DNA from: Adiantum capillus-veneris
Lineage: Eukaryota > Streptophyta > Polypodiopsida > Polypodiales > Pteridaceae
Direction of reading: 5' to 3'
DNA: 64,000 nucleotides
NCBI GenBank assembly: GCA_014529385.2
Contig: CM043959.1
Coordinates: 57,888,753 to 57,952,752, forward strand
Positions 50,622-59,785 of this stretch are shown here, piece after piece; within the stretch, counting starts at the first letter, position 1; each line of letters begins with the position of its first letter. The translations under genes were made by a program, and so were the position numbers. The notes below the pieces were generated by a model, which made no database searches, was not told where the DNA came from, and saw nothing but the letters and a program-made list of their open reading frames with translations.

Positions 50622-51447
50622 ATGGCTAGAACAAAGGCCACTGCAAGGAAGGCAGGCAAGGGACCAGGATTAGCAGCTAAGGCAAGTAGCAGATCTGCAA
50701 CCCCAAAGAAGAGACCTGGAAAACCAAATAAAATTTTGAAAGGTCCAAGGGTGAAGAAGTTACAGAGCTGCATGGGACTTTTCAAAGAAATCACGAAGGC
50801 ACAGAAATGTGTATATTGTGCATATCAAAGCTGCCCTTTCAGAGGATGGTGAGGTCCATATGTGAAGAAGCTACCTGGGGCACTAAAAGGTGGAAGGTGG
50901 TGGCATTGATGGCTCTACAAGAAGCAGTAGAGGACTTCCTACTTGAGTAATTCAGTGACATGACCATTGTAGCAGCCCATGCCCACATGGTGACTGTAAT
51001 GGACAAAGATAGTGAGACACTAAAAAGGATAAGGTGGAGGTATGACAAACTGCTGGTCCCCAATGTCTATAGGGATAAGAAAATGAGGGAAATTTTGCTA
51101 TATCCCCCTGAGCTATTGCCACAACTCACAGTTGTAGATGTCACACATGATGTGAATACAAGGGCAAGGACAGAGACGGTTGCTCGCCAAACAGAGGACA
51201 TGAGGGAAGCAGAGCTTAAGGAGAAAGCAAAAGTAGCAGTGGAGTCCCAAAGGCAGACAGAATTCAATGTGACCCTGTCCATAGAGGCAAGCAATAAAGA
51301 AGCTCTACTTTCAATGAAGGATGGCTTGCTTGCAGAGATACCATTTATAGATGGATCCAGAAAGCTGGCGCTGGAGAAAGTGGACATTAATTTATTGATG
51401 AATCCAGATGCTCAGATCTCAAACACAATTATCTATGCTTGTCCTAA
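50622..51447 (+). pseudogene. Histone H3 homologue (CENH3-like features), first part of block 3
   Basis: The start MARTKATARKAGKGPG mirrors the H3 tail (ARTKQTARKS), with K4, R8 and K9 kept and S10 changed to A. It continues basic (PKKRPGKPNK), then an alpha-N-like segment GLFKEITKAQK (H3 ALREIRRYQK). After a 1-nt shift at about 50831 the histone fold follows: LPFQRMVRSI, then RWKVVALMALQEAVEDF and AAHAHMVTVMDKD...RIRW, matching H3 LPFQRLVREI, ALQEAxEAYL and AIHAKRVTIMPKD...RRIRG. CENH3-like traits are VRSI, a loop 1 one residue longer with W, ALxALQEAxED and FSD. A TAA at 50948-50950 replaces the L before FSD. About 130 further residues (51029-51447) form a charged helical linker that reaches a GTAAGT donor at 51448, leading to the protease exons. 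It is clearly H3-related; function, if any, is inference. Confidence 0.85.
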
Positions 51448-51519
51448 GTAAGTCTTATTATCTTGCTAACTTTGAAAACTCAGATCATAGGTGTACTAAC
51501 TCAGGTATACTCTCTGTAG

Positions 51520-52180
51520 CTTGATCAAAAGTCAACTTCCAACGCACACCCACACGGAGGTGTTTCTTCTTGATCCACAAATGTCAGTGATTATTAGACA
51601 GAAGAACAGTCCATCTGGCACCTTTGAAAGTTGGTTTCTCCATTGTGCTATGCTGGAAGTAACTGTCATCATCTTTCCATATGAGAACAACCATCACTGG
51701 AGTCTCATATGCCTTGATGTTGACCAACCAGCAGTGTGGGTGTTCAATTCAATAAAAGGAACCCACCCTGAAATTAGGCTGTAAGTGTTATGTATCAGAA
51801 AGTGTTTCTTATAGATATCCATGTATATTTGAAGCCTCAAGCTAACATCTTGATACTGCTTTGTGCAGTTGTATATAAAGAGGTTGTTGCTTGCTTATGG
51901 AAAGCTACGTGGAAGGTATGAACTATACAAGGCCCCAATCAAAGATGTACTTGTCCCAAATCAAACCGATGGAAATTCTTGCGGCTGGAGATGTCTTCTC
52001 CATGCAGAATATGTCCTGCAAAGCTACTTTGCATTAAAACCTTTCATGACTAAGGTAACCATTTGGCATTGCATTCAATTAGTTTTGGTTTTCTTTATAC
52101 AAGACTTCTCACCATATGGTCTTTCAATTTTGCAGAGTGCTTTAAAAAACTACACATATGATTATTTGCAAAGATACCGG
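51520..52180 (+). pseudogene. Ulp1/C48-type cysteine protease domain, continuing block 3
   Basis: Exons 51520-51780, 51869-52054 and 52136-52180 have GT-AG introns. Catalytic pattern: H in ENNHHWSLICLDV, the next acidic position present as N in VFNSI (normally D), Q in VPNQTDGNSCGW and C in the same SCG. This is the His-Asp-Gln-Cys order of SUMO/NEDD8-type C48 peptidases, which cleave ubiquitin-like modifiers. The first join to the H3-like exon (51447/51520) keeps frame; the second is one base out of phase, so a 1-nt indel near 51780-51869 is likely. C48 domains are often carried by plant MULE and CACTA transposons. The fusion to an H3 fold is unusual in my knowledge. Confidence 0.8.
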
Positions 52181-52199
52181 GTAAGTCTAATACAACACC

Positions 52200-52875
52200 T
52201 TCTTACTATGTCGAGCCCCAGAGAACCTGAAGATAGCGGCTTGGAAGACCGCACAATTGATATGACAATACATGACGTGCCACCACGACAAACCCCTGCA
52301 TCAAATACAGTGGAATCACAACGGGCCAAGGGGTCATATCAGCTGAAGATGAAAGAGCCGAGGATGAAGAAAGGTCAAATGAGCATATGGAAGGTGCTAG
52401 TGTACAACCAGAGGGGCTTACGGAAGCGACAATGAAAGAGCCAAGTAAGACAGTGGAGGAGCCAAAAGAGCCTATGGATGAATCCCTAGATGAGGAAAGC
52501 AGGCCTACGGATGAGCAAAAGGATATGGATGAGCAAAGCAGGCCTAGGGATGAGCAAATTGATATGGATGAGGCAAGGATGGATGAGGAAAGCAAGCATA
52601 CGGATGAGCACAAGGTTATGGATGATGCAAGCCGGCCAACAGAGGAAGAGGAAAAGACCTTGGAGGAAACCCTGAATGAGGCAGAAAGAGCCATGGGGGA
52701 GACCCTTGATGAAGATGTGAATGATGACTATGAAGATGTGAATGATGAAGCTAAAGCAGAGGATAGCAACAACGACAACAACACTATAGAGACCCAGTAT
52801 AGACCCTTGCTACCTGTAGATACGGTTGTTCATGTAATGTCTATTCAAGTATGGAAAAATATGTTCAGCTTCTAA
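52200..52875 (+). pseudogene. Acidic repeat region of block 3
   Basis: After the protease, a frame switch near 52385-52435 leads into a strongly acidic region. It has four to five degenerate repeats of about 13 residues with the pattern MDExSRPxDEQxDMDE, followed by EEEEKTLEETLNEAERAM and DVNDDYEDVNDEAKAED. Acidic tails of this kind occur in histone chaperones and HMG proteins, where they contact basic histones. No chaperone fold is visible, so that link is only suggestive. It may connect the protease to the HAD domain in one protein. Confidence 0.55.
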
Positions 52876-52905
52876 CTACTTATATGTACTTGTCAACTTT
52901 TACAG

Positions 52906-53441
52906 AGGTTGATTATCTTGGACCTCAATGGATTGCTGCTGATGCGCGTGCCTCTGGGTGACACAGAGCCCTTCGAGGATTTACAAACATTTCGGATGGG
53001 AACTTGTCGAGTCGTGGTTCGTCCAGGAACAAAATAATTTATTCAGTTTCTTCTTCCGCGCTTCAGAGCTGCCGTATGGTCTTCAATGCAAAGGCAAAAC
53101 TTGTCGCCACTAGTTACAATAGTTTGCGGTGTATGTGGCGCTCACACGTCAGATTTTGCCTTTTTGTATGATCAAAGAAAATGTGTTACCGTCGAGGGCC
53201 CTACCACCCTAAAAAACCACATTTACCTCTTTTGTACAAACCATTTAGCCAAATCGATGTACCCTTTGATGCAAATAATACACTACTGATTGATGATACT
53301 CCTGAAAAGGGAGAACTAAATCCACCAGGAACAAATATCTCACCACCTTCTTTCGAGGGGCATTCCTTTGATTTTTACCTTGAAGACATTTTGACTCCAT
53401 ACTTACAGAAATTGTATCTCAGTCGATTGTTCACGGACTAG
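52906..53441 (+). pseudogene. FCP1-like HAD phosphatase domain, end of block 3
   Basis: After an acceptor (TTTTACAG) at 52905 the frame reads RLIILDLNGLLL (HAD motif 1 region, the LDLNGLL form seen in plant FCP1-like proteins). VVVRPGTK, AAVWSSMQRQN (motif 2 serine), FLYDQRKCVTVEGPTTLKN and, in a frame 1 nt later, NTLLIDDTPEKGELNPP (motif 4, DD) follow. It closes YLEDILTPYLQKLYLSRLF and a stop. A TAA near 53035 and a 1-nt deletion in the A-run near 53212 break it. FCP1-like HAD enzymes dephosphorylate proteins such as the RNA polymerase II CTD. The second motif-1 acid is N here, so activity is uncertain even in an intact copy. Confidence 0.75.
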
Positions 53442-53473
53442 TTTGTACTTTCTAATGAATTAAGATGACTCTT

Positions 53474-53659
53474 TGAAGGGGATCGGGGAGCACCACAGAC
53501 GGAGAGTGAGAGAGATAGAAGGAGACATACACGATGTGGGTGGGGAGACTCAAAGAGTGAGCAGCCCCCTATACACTTATGCTATGTATAAGGTATACAA
53601 GTCAGTGGGCGCCCAGACTCTGGGCGGCCGGGCAAGGCACAGACGCCTATACCCCAACA
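53474..53659 (-). repeat. 3' LTR of the copia element
   Basis: 186 bp, nearly identical to 57212-57396 (differences mostly in the AGACGGAGAGTG region), showing a young insertion. Confidence 0.93.
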
Positions 53660-53738
53660 ACCTCCTACTTTAAGGCGACTGTGCCTTTAAGCAAGGGAAC
53701 CTAGTCTAAAGACTACAAAAGGTGAGAGAAAACCGCTC

Positions 53739-54089
53739 TCAACCGATGCCCACTGACTGGCTGTGATCGTGTGCATCCGGCTGTCCTGCTCCCGTGTAAG
53801 TCCATACACCACCAGACGTACCGCACACATACTGCAAGTATGTACGCAATACCTGCATATCTCTCTCGTGCACTATGCCATCATCAGTCAACAAATGACT
53901 GACAACCCCAACTGCAAATGCTCCCACTGCAGCTGCGATATCCGGTCTCAAGATCAACATCTCATACATGAGACCACCGAATGCCGATGCAATGCTAGCG
54001 GGCCCTGCTAGCTCTACGGAGCATGCATCAACATATATATCCCTGGCAATAGGCATCTTTGACTGACAAGGCATGTCAGCCACATGCAT
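53739..54089 (-). pseudogene. Copia RT/RNase H boundary remnant
   Basis: RPDIAAAVGAF and VLRTYLQYVCGTSGGVWTY match the plant copia pattern RPDIxxAVGxxSRF...RYLxGTxxxGLxY. The preceding RT and all of integrase are missing, consistent with internal deletion. Confidence 0.65.
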
Positions 54090-54742
54090 CTCCTGACTGT
54101 CCGCAAAAGACGCATCAACCTGTCGTGTGCAACCTCAGAGCAAACTAGCTGCTCTAGGTGTCTGCTGGAAGACATATCCTGCACAACTATATCCCCATGC
54201 TCACTGTCAAGCATAGAAAGGAATGACTTCATAATCGCTGACATCTCAGCCTCCTCTGCAATCATCCACTGCAAACATGACCACTCAATCTGTTGTGACT
54301 CACTAGAGCTCTCATGCTCTAACTCCGTATGCATAGACTCTTGCACAACGTCCTCCTGTCGTGACTCACTAGAGCAAGACCGCTCTACCTGTCTATCCTG
54401 CATAGAAGTATCTCGCACAACTGACTCTCTGCTTTGCTCAGTCACTAGCAAAGCATGCATGTCTGACTCTGTCACCTCTCTGTGTGACTGCTCAAGTCGT
54501 GCCTCAACTGTGTGCACAACGAGCTCACTACTCTGCACTCCATGCAAAGCATCCTGCAACCCACAAGCAAAAGAGACTCGCCTGCTCTCTCGCTCTCTAC
54601 CTGGCTGCGTGATCACAGAGACAACACCTTCTCTCCCGTGATCCACATGCAATGGTAACCTGTACCACTCCTGGCACCTCTCGCAATCACTAGCGAACCC
54701 AAATGCATCACAAAATCTCGCTCTCGTAGCGAAATCTGACAA
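54090..54742 (-). other. Low-complexity Ser/Glu-rich filler in the copia interior
   Basis: A frame on the minus strand is rich in repeated SRES/SSES-type blocks (RQVERSCSSESRQEDVV, ELEHESSSESQQIEWS). No enzyme domain; it replaces the integrase and RT region. It reads open by composition on both strands and may simply be spacer sequence between retained ends. Confidence 0.45.
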
Positions 54743-55569
54743 TCACAATCTCTAAGCTGACCAATCGAGATCAAACTCACTGTCAAATCTGGTACATAGT
54801 GCACATGTCGTAACAAGTAAGATGCACCACTCGGTAATGACAGTCTCACATCTCCTGCACCTGCTATCGCATGCACCGATCCATCGGTCAAACGTACACT
54901 GCCAAGCATCCCGCTAGAATAGCTACAAAACCATTCACGATGCGGCGTGACATGAAACATAGCATCTGCGTCTAGCAACCACTGCGAAGGGAGTGCACTA
55001 TCCGCATGTATAGCATCTCGTGCATAGCTTGAGGTAAAAGTGACATCCCCGTCACTAGTATACTCCGACACTACATGTGCCTGAACTGTCAAAGCAACTG
55101 AGTCCATGGCATCACTACATACATCTCTGAGACTGCCATGTCTCCTACGATGTCGCATACGACAAAAACAACGCCGTCTAACGTGTCCAGAATGACCACA
55201 ATACCAACATATCACCTGTCGGCGTACTCGTGAATGTACATGTCTCACACGAGTCCTTGATGACTCAGATCTATCATACATATCATGTAATTTGCGCCAA
55301 AGTGCTCTCGAAGTAGTCTCATACATAACAAGAGCATATACAGATTCCGCAAGGTGCAAAGAGAGTGTAGATAGTGCCATCTCCTCTAGCTCCTGCCACT
55401 GATCGTCAGACAAGCATGAAGGTCTACCTGCATCACCACTCAATGGTCCATGCAACCCTTGCTGTGTCAATGCATCAATCATACACTCTCTCCATGCCGC
55501 AAAGTCTGACCCATCAAACACGCGCATCTGTGAGAGGTCACAATCTGATCGATCACCTGTCTCTGCCAT
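54613..55569 (-). CDS. Copia gag-protease fragment
   Basis: Starts MAETGDRSDCDLSQMRVFDGSDFAAW, a typical copia gag opening; this Met is chosen over the upstream in-frame one for that reason. It then has ALWRKLHDMYD, a zinc knuckle CWYCGHSGHVRRRC (CX2CX4HX4C) and the protease segment WLLDADAMFHVTPHREWF. In the protease the usual D-S/T-G-A active site reads D-A-D-A, so it is probably inactive. It ends with VHYVPDLTVSLISIGQLRD and the start of the gag-pre-integrase block. The capsid part looks shortened. Confidence 0.75.
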   Translation of the reverse strand: MAETGDRSDCDLSQMRVFDGSDFAAWRECMIDALTQQGLHGPLSGDAGRPSCLSDDQWQELEEMALSTLSLHLAESVYALVMYETTSRALWRKLHDMYDRSESSRTRVRHVHSRVRRQVICWYCGHSGHVRRRCFCRMRHRRRHGSLRDVCSDAMDSVALTVQAHVVSEYTSDGDVTFTSSYARDAIHADSALPSQWLLDADAMFHVTPHREWFCSYSSGMLGSVRLTDGSVHAIAGAGDVRLSLPSGASYLLRHVHYVPDLTVSLISIGQLRDCDCQISLRERDFVMHLGSLVIARGARSGTGYHCMWITGEKVLSL

Positions 55570-55749
55570 GAGCACAAGTAGCAAGCTAGATAGCAAAACC
55601 ACCTCACCAACAACACCTGGAAACTGTCTACAAATATGTCCAAAACACAATGTAAATCCTGTGAGACACACTCCAAAATAGAGCTCCCGCAATGTCAATA
55701 CAAGCCTCGCATGCTCTAGTATCACACTGCAATCTGTGAGCTAATCACC

Positions 55750-57197
55750 AAGCCCACACTGTGCGGTATCGATGCATACACACGCACAAATCTCCCACCT
55801 GCAGAGAACACCGCACGCAAATGCTGAGTGCAACCTGCAATCTCTACCTAGATCGCATAAATGATACGCATAAAACTCCTAGGAAAATTTCGCCAGAGTT
55901 TCGACGCACAATGGCTATCAACACAAAATAGCCATTGTCCTGCAAGCTCAATACAATGAGCAATCAATGCGCATCAAACTACACTCAATATACATGCATA
56001 AGCTCTGCAAAACTATGGCAAACAATGCTCGAGATCACAAGACTCTCCCACCTAAGAGCAAACCATTGTCTCAAGCAAAGAAAGATACACAACTCCTCAC
56101 TCTTGCGAGAGTGGATACAAAAACACAAAACTGTGTCCAAACTGACAAAACCTGTCAAAGTGAGAGTAAACACTCGATCACAAACTATGGCGAGAATCTG
56201 GGAAAAATCAAACAGAATTTTCCCTGAAAACTGAGCAAAAAACTCAAGTACAATCTCTACCATAAACCATAACACTACTCAATGCCAATGAGTAGAAATG
56301 CTAAAATGGCTCCACATTTTCACATACAATGGCAATCCGCACTCCACGTACATCAACGGAGTGACCGCGCATAAGCAAGCGCCAAAATATTTGCAATCTG
56401 GAAACTTATTCAATGTGAAAACAATGCTCTCAAGAGAGCTCACCGGCACTTGAAAATGCTCGCCAAAATGCATGTATAATGGGCATCAACCATGTGCCAT
56501 AACCATATGCAGACCATCCGCAAAGACCATGAATCCAAGCACAAAATCACTGCCAAAGTATTCTGTGAAAACCAGTGAAAGAAGCTCCACCTGTGTGCTC
56601 CAAAAAACTGCGTCTCTCAAGAGACCGCCTCGATGGTGTGCAAACGCCTCCGTACTTCGTTGCCCAAGTCTACCAAAAACCCTCAAACCACAAGCTTAAC
56701 ACAAGCTGCAATTGCATCTTCAGCTCAGAATTTATGCACTCAACTTCAAGCATCTCCCGTGCTTCCAAAAGTGCATCAAACTCGCACACAATGCGACAAC
56801 AGAAAATCTGGAATTTCTGTATACAGTCAGTCTGAGCTGAATATTAGCAAAACGGTGAGGAATTTGCAAAAAGTTTCTTCTGCAAAGTTGTAGGCCACGT
56901 CAAAATGAATGGTCACTCAGGACAGAATTCTTAGATCTGCATTCTACAAGGAGAAAAACGAATATGAAAACAGTGCTGCTGAGCACACAGTTTTAGGGCA
57001 GCACCTTCACTTACACACAATCTTCCACACTCCGTTCTGAGCTTCCACAAGAGCATACATCACTCTCAACTGAGCTCACAAGCTCCCATTGCATTCTCAC
57101 AAAGCTTCCAAGCTTTCTTAATCTCTCTACCGTCGAGAGCGAGCGAGCTATCGCCTCGAAGCTCTCAAAGCCCGTCGTGCTCTCCGTGGTCACCATA
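55750..57197. other. Copia 5' untranslated interior
   Basis: About 1.4 kb between the PBS and gag (minus strand) with no coding pattern. Many TGCAAGCTC/GAGCTC-type short repeats and purine/pyrimidine blocks are present. Long leaders like this are common in nonautonomous copia derivatives. Confidence 0.5.
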
Positions 57198-57209
57198 GCT
57201 CTAATACCA
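57198..57209 (-). promoter_or_regulatory. PBS of the copia element
   Basis: TGGTATTAGAGC on the minus strand, next to the right LTR; a one-base variant of the initiator-Met complement TGGTATCAGAGC. Confidence 0.85.
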
Positions 57210-57211
57210 AT

Positions 57212-57396
57212 TGAAGGGGATCGGGGAGCACCAAGACGGAGAGTGTGAGAGAGAGAAGAAGACAGACACGATGTGGGTGGGGAGACTCAAAGAGTGAGCA
57301 GCCCCCTATACACTTATGCTATGTATAAGGTATACAAGTCAGTGGGCGCCCAGACTCTGGGCGGCCGGGCAAGGCACAGACGCCTATACCCCAACA
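57212..57396 (-). repeat. 5' LTR of the copia element
   Basis: 185 bp, TG...CA ended, matching 53474-53659. Immediately right is the TSD CTCTT. Confidence 0.93.
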
Positions 57397-57426
57397 CTCT
57401 TCTATCATGTCTTTGTCTTGCCTAAC

Positions 57427-57429
<3 letters not shown>

Positions 57430-57509
<80 letters not shown>
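57430..57509. repeat. GA array
   Basis: Pure (GA)40, just right of the copia TSD, at the 3' side of block 4. Confidence 0.95.
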
Positions 57510-57513
<4 letters not shown>

Positions 57514-57912
57514 ACATGCTAAAGAAATTTATTTCAAGAACACTTATATTCACAGAGCATAACTGACAAATGAGCTCAAAAAACTTCATGTATTGAAAGT
57601 CATTCGTATACACTTGGGTTCACAAGAATCTTTGTTACATTCACACTATTTCAACCCGACCATCCAACTCTTTGCACAAAATATCTTTTTTTCTCAGCCG
57701 CATCAGCTTACGGCCAGCTAGGAAAAAGGAAAAATCTGAAAGGTCCCTGTCCATTGACTCTTCAGTTATGTCGTGCCGCAACTGTAGAAGACTGCATAGC
57801 TCCCTTATTGTAACCACCAAAATTAGGCCATGCTTTTTATCAATCACTTGCACATCCACAGCAGGATTATCTTCCAAACCTGGTCCATAGGAATGTACTT
57901 ACCTTTGAGCAT

Positions 57913-59065
57913 CTATGATCGCATATACCAAAAGGAGACTAACAGTGATTGGCTTGCAATCATGTATTTGACAACTAGAGTGTCAAGCACGACCTCACAC
58001 CGTATGTCAATCTCTTCCTTTACATACCATCCTCTGTCAAGAAGTTTGTCACAGGATGACTGTTGAAATGACTTGCACATGAACATAGTTTTCATAACAC
58101 GTATATTGTAGCTATGAAACAACTCTATGAAGAGTGCAGCAGGACAAAAGTTTGCAATTCTAACCAGTTTGGTGGGAATAGAGCTACGTAGGGACCTGTG
58201 TATATCCTTATAGAGCTTACTTCGCATTGCCTCCACCATTGTTTCCTCGAGAACTGGCCAGTCCACAGTGTTCCAATCGGTTGGTAGAGGCAGTTTCACC
58301 AACATGCCATTCTTATTCCCTGGGCTGAGTTGGTAGAAGTGGTCATAGAAAAATATTCCTTCATCAGCCAGGCTTTTGTTGCTCCTCCCTGAATACTGTA
58401 GAGAACCAATGTGGGCATGAACAACAAGGAAGAGGACTATTATGCACTCCACAGGCTCCCATTTCTCATAAGAAGAGGGATAAACATCTGCAAAATATAT
58501 AACAAGAGTTAAACTAAGAGTATCAATAAGTCAAAATGACAAATCTAATGTAGTTGAGCTGTGAAGAATGGAGACATTGCTCATAAGAAGAGGAAAACGT
58601 TGCAAAATATATAAGAAAAGTTATAATGAGAGTATCAATAAGTGAAATGACAAATCAAATGCAGTTCAGATGTCAAGAATACTTACAATTACAACATGGT
58701 TGATGTATATATGACACATTTCCACCGTTTGCTATCACGTCTGGATGGGTAAACACATGCTAAACAAGAACTTCCTTTACAGATATTTTGCCGATTTCAA
58801 CTTTGAAATCCAACACTCTGGCCTTCTATGCTGAGCGGTAAACATTGACAGCACTAGACCTCTTGGGTCTTCTTGGTTGCATGACGATCCATGAACCTTT
58901 TTTTATCCTTTGTCCAACCCATTGGTTCTCTGCACTTATTGAAGTTGATATTGTAATTGAGGATATGCTACTACTTGGCCTTCTAGGCAAAGTGCAGCTG
59001 TTGGTTGTTGGTGTGAGAGACCATAAACACCTAGAGCTTCTTGGGCGAGAAGACGTGGAAGCCAT
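57913..59065 (-). pseudogene. Unrecognised two-exon protein of the giant transposon (block 4)
   Basis: Exon 1 is 59065-58687 and exon 2 is 58487-57913 or beyond. The intron (58488-58686) has GTAAGT and TTTTGCAG ends and preserves phase. Exon 1 is Ser/Thr/Arg-rich (MASTSSRPRSSRCLW..., RIKKGSWIVMQPRRPKRSSA) and has two TAG stops (58826-58828 and 58760-58762), after which the same frame continues (KARVLDFKVEIGKISVKEVLV, then HVFTHPDVIANGG). Exon 2 encodes YPSSYEKWEPVECIIVLFLV, FYDHFYQLSPGNKNGMLV, DWPVLEETMVEAMRSKLY and IANFCPAALFIELFHSYNIRV. A frame at 57877-57641 may be a further exon. I know no family for it. Confidence 0.6.
58480..58680. repeat. Partial duplication within the block 4 intron
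   Basis: A segment of about 100 bp (CTCATAAGAAGAGG...TGCAAAATATATAA...GAGTATCAATAAGT) occurs twice, near 58466-58570 and 58577-58680. It duplicates the 3' splice site and the first bases of exon 2. Confidence 0.75.
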
Positions 59066-59387
59066 AGCTCTCAGAGAAAAGCTTTAGTGGAGGGAGATTC
59101 ACTTTGAAAGCATTTATAATGGAGGGAAAGTGTTTTAGAATTCCAATATCTTGTGCGGGCTTAATGGTCACCCTCCAGTACGTTAATGACCATAAGAGAA
59201 TATCAGCAGTGGGACCACACAAGCACCTAACAGCTCGGTAAAAGCAAGGAAGTTACGATGCCACAATCCTAGATTCATGAAAGTTTTTAGAATATTTTCC
59301 TATTTTTTGAGTCTTTCCACGTACTTTCCTACGTAACATAGCCCTCCTGCTTATTGGACGCGCTCTATTTTCCTCTCTCCTTCATAT

Positions 59388-59420
59388 GGCCCTCCAAATG
59401 ACCTCCAAAATTTCCTAATG
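59388..59420 (-). repeat. Right terminal inverted repeat
   Basis: Reverse complement starts CATTAGGAAATTTTGGAGG and matches 43135-43167 at 31 of 33 bases. It lies about 320 bp outside the block 4 start codon. Confidence 0.9.
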
Positions 59421-59785
59421 CTTCTTCGTAGCTATGAAGATTTTTAAGATACTCATGCGAGTTGGAAATCTGGCTCTCAACTTCATGGATAGTTGCGCCA
59501 AGGTTTTCTTGCATTATTCCAGTACCTTCAGAAGATCTGGAAACTGGTTATGCCTTTGGACAACTCTTAGTTATGGTTACTCCTTTACATTACGCAAGTG
59601 AGTTATAAATGGAGCTACCATTTAGACCCAAGTGCTTGCAAACGGACAAAAATGTTGAAAATCAGGATGTTGTTCTTGATTTCATTGAACCTCCTCATTG
59701 CATCACGTATGGGATGCCAACAAAGAAAACATCAGTCTTCTTACGAAGATATCACAACTTTTGTTTTCGAGGATGAAAACTCTTC

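Larger units (their letters stand above)
53474..57396 (-). mobile_element. Internally deleted Ty1/copia retrotransposon
   Basis: LTRs of 186 and 185 bp (53474-53659 and 57212-57396) are TG...CA ended (TGAAGGGGATCGGGG...CCCCAACA on the plus strand). The 5-bp TSD CTCTT is perfect (53469-53473 and 57397-57401). The minus-strand PBS TGGTATTAGAGC (57198-57209) is two bases from the right LTR, and a purine tract AAAGTAGGAGGT abuts the left LTR. The interior keeps gag-protease at one end and an RNase H-side fragment at the other, without integrase or RT. It inserted between the convergent ends of blocks 3 and 4. Confidence 0.93.
43135..59420. mobile_element. Giant DNA transposon with CATTAGG terminal inverted repeats and four gene blocks
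   Basis: The left terminus CATTAGGAAATTT... (43135-43167) and the reverse complement of the right terminus (59388-59420) agree at 31 of 33 bases. They enclose 16,286 bp, about 11.9 kb after removing a copia element and a MITE. Gene blocks: + transposase (43429-46071), - unknown (48457-46249), + H3-like/C48/HAD series (50622-53441) and - unknown (59065-57913). Blocks 1/2 and 3/4 converge, while 2/3 diverge from a repeat-rich hub. All coding is broken by a few stops or shifts. The flanks (CTCTA and CTTCT) give no convincing TSD, so the superfamily is unassigned. Confidence 0.85.

Noticed and set aside
50622-50700. Initial idea of a short H3-tail mimic only
   Set aside because: The match continues through the histone fold after a 1-nt shift, so a true H3 homologue explains it better than tail mimicry.
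54084-54641. Plus-strand Ser/Cys-rich ORF in the copia element
   Set aside because: Antisense to the retroelement interior, no motif; open by composition.
43135-59420. Assignment of the giant element to CACTA, MULE or Harbinger
   Set aside because: Termini are CATTAGG, the transposase lacks TNP2 and MULE motifs, and no 3-bp or 9-bp TSD is visible.
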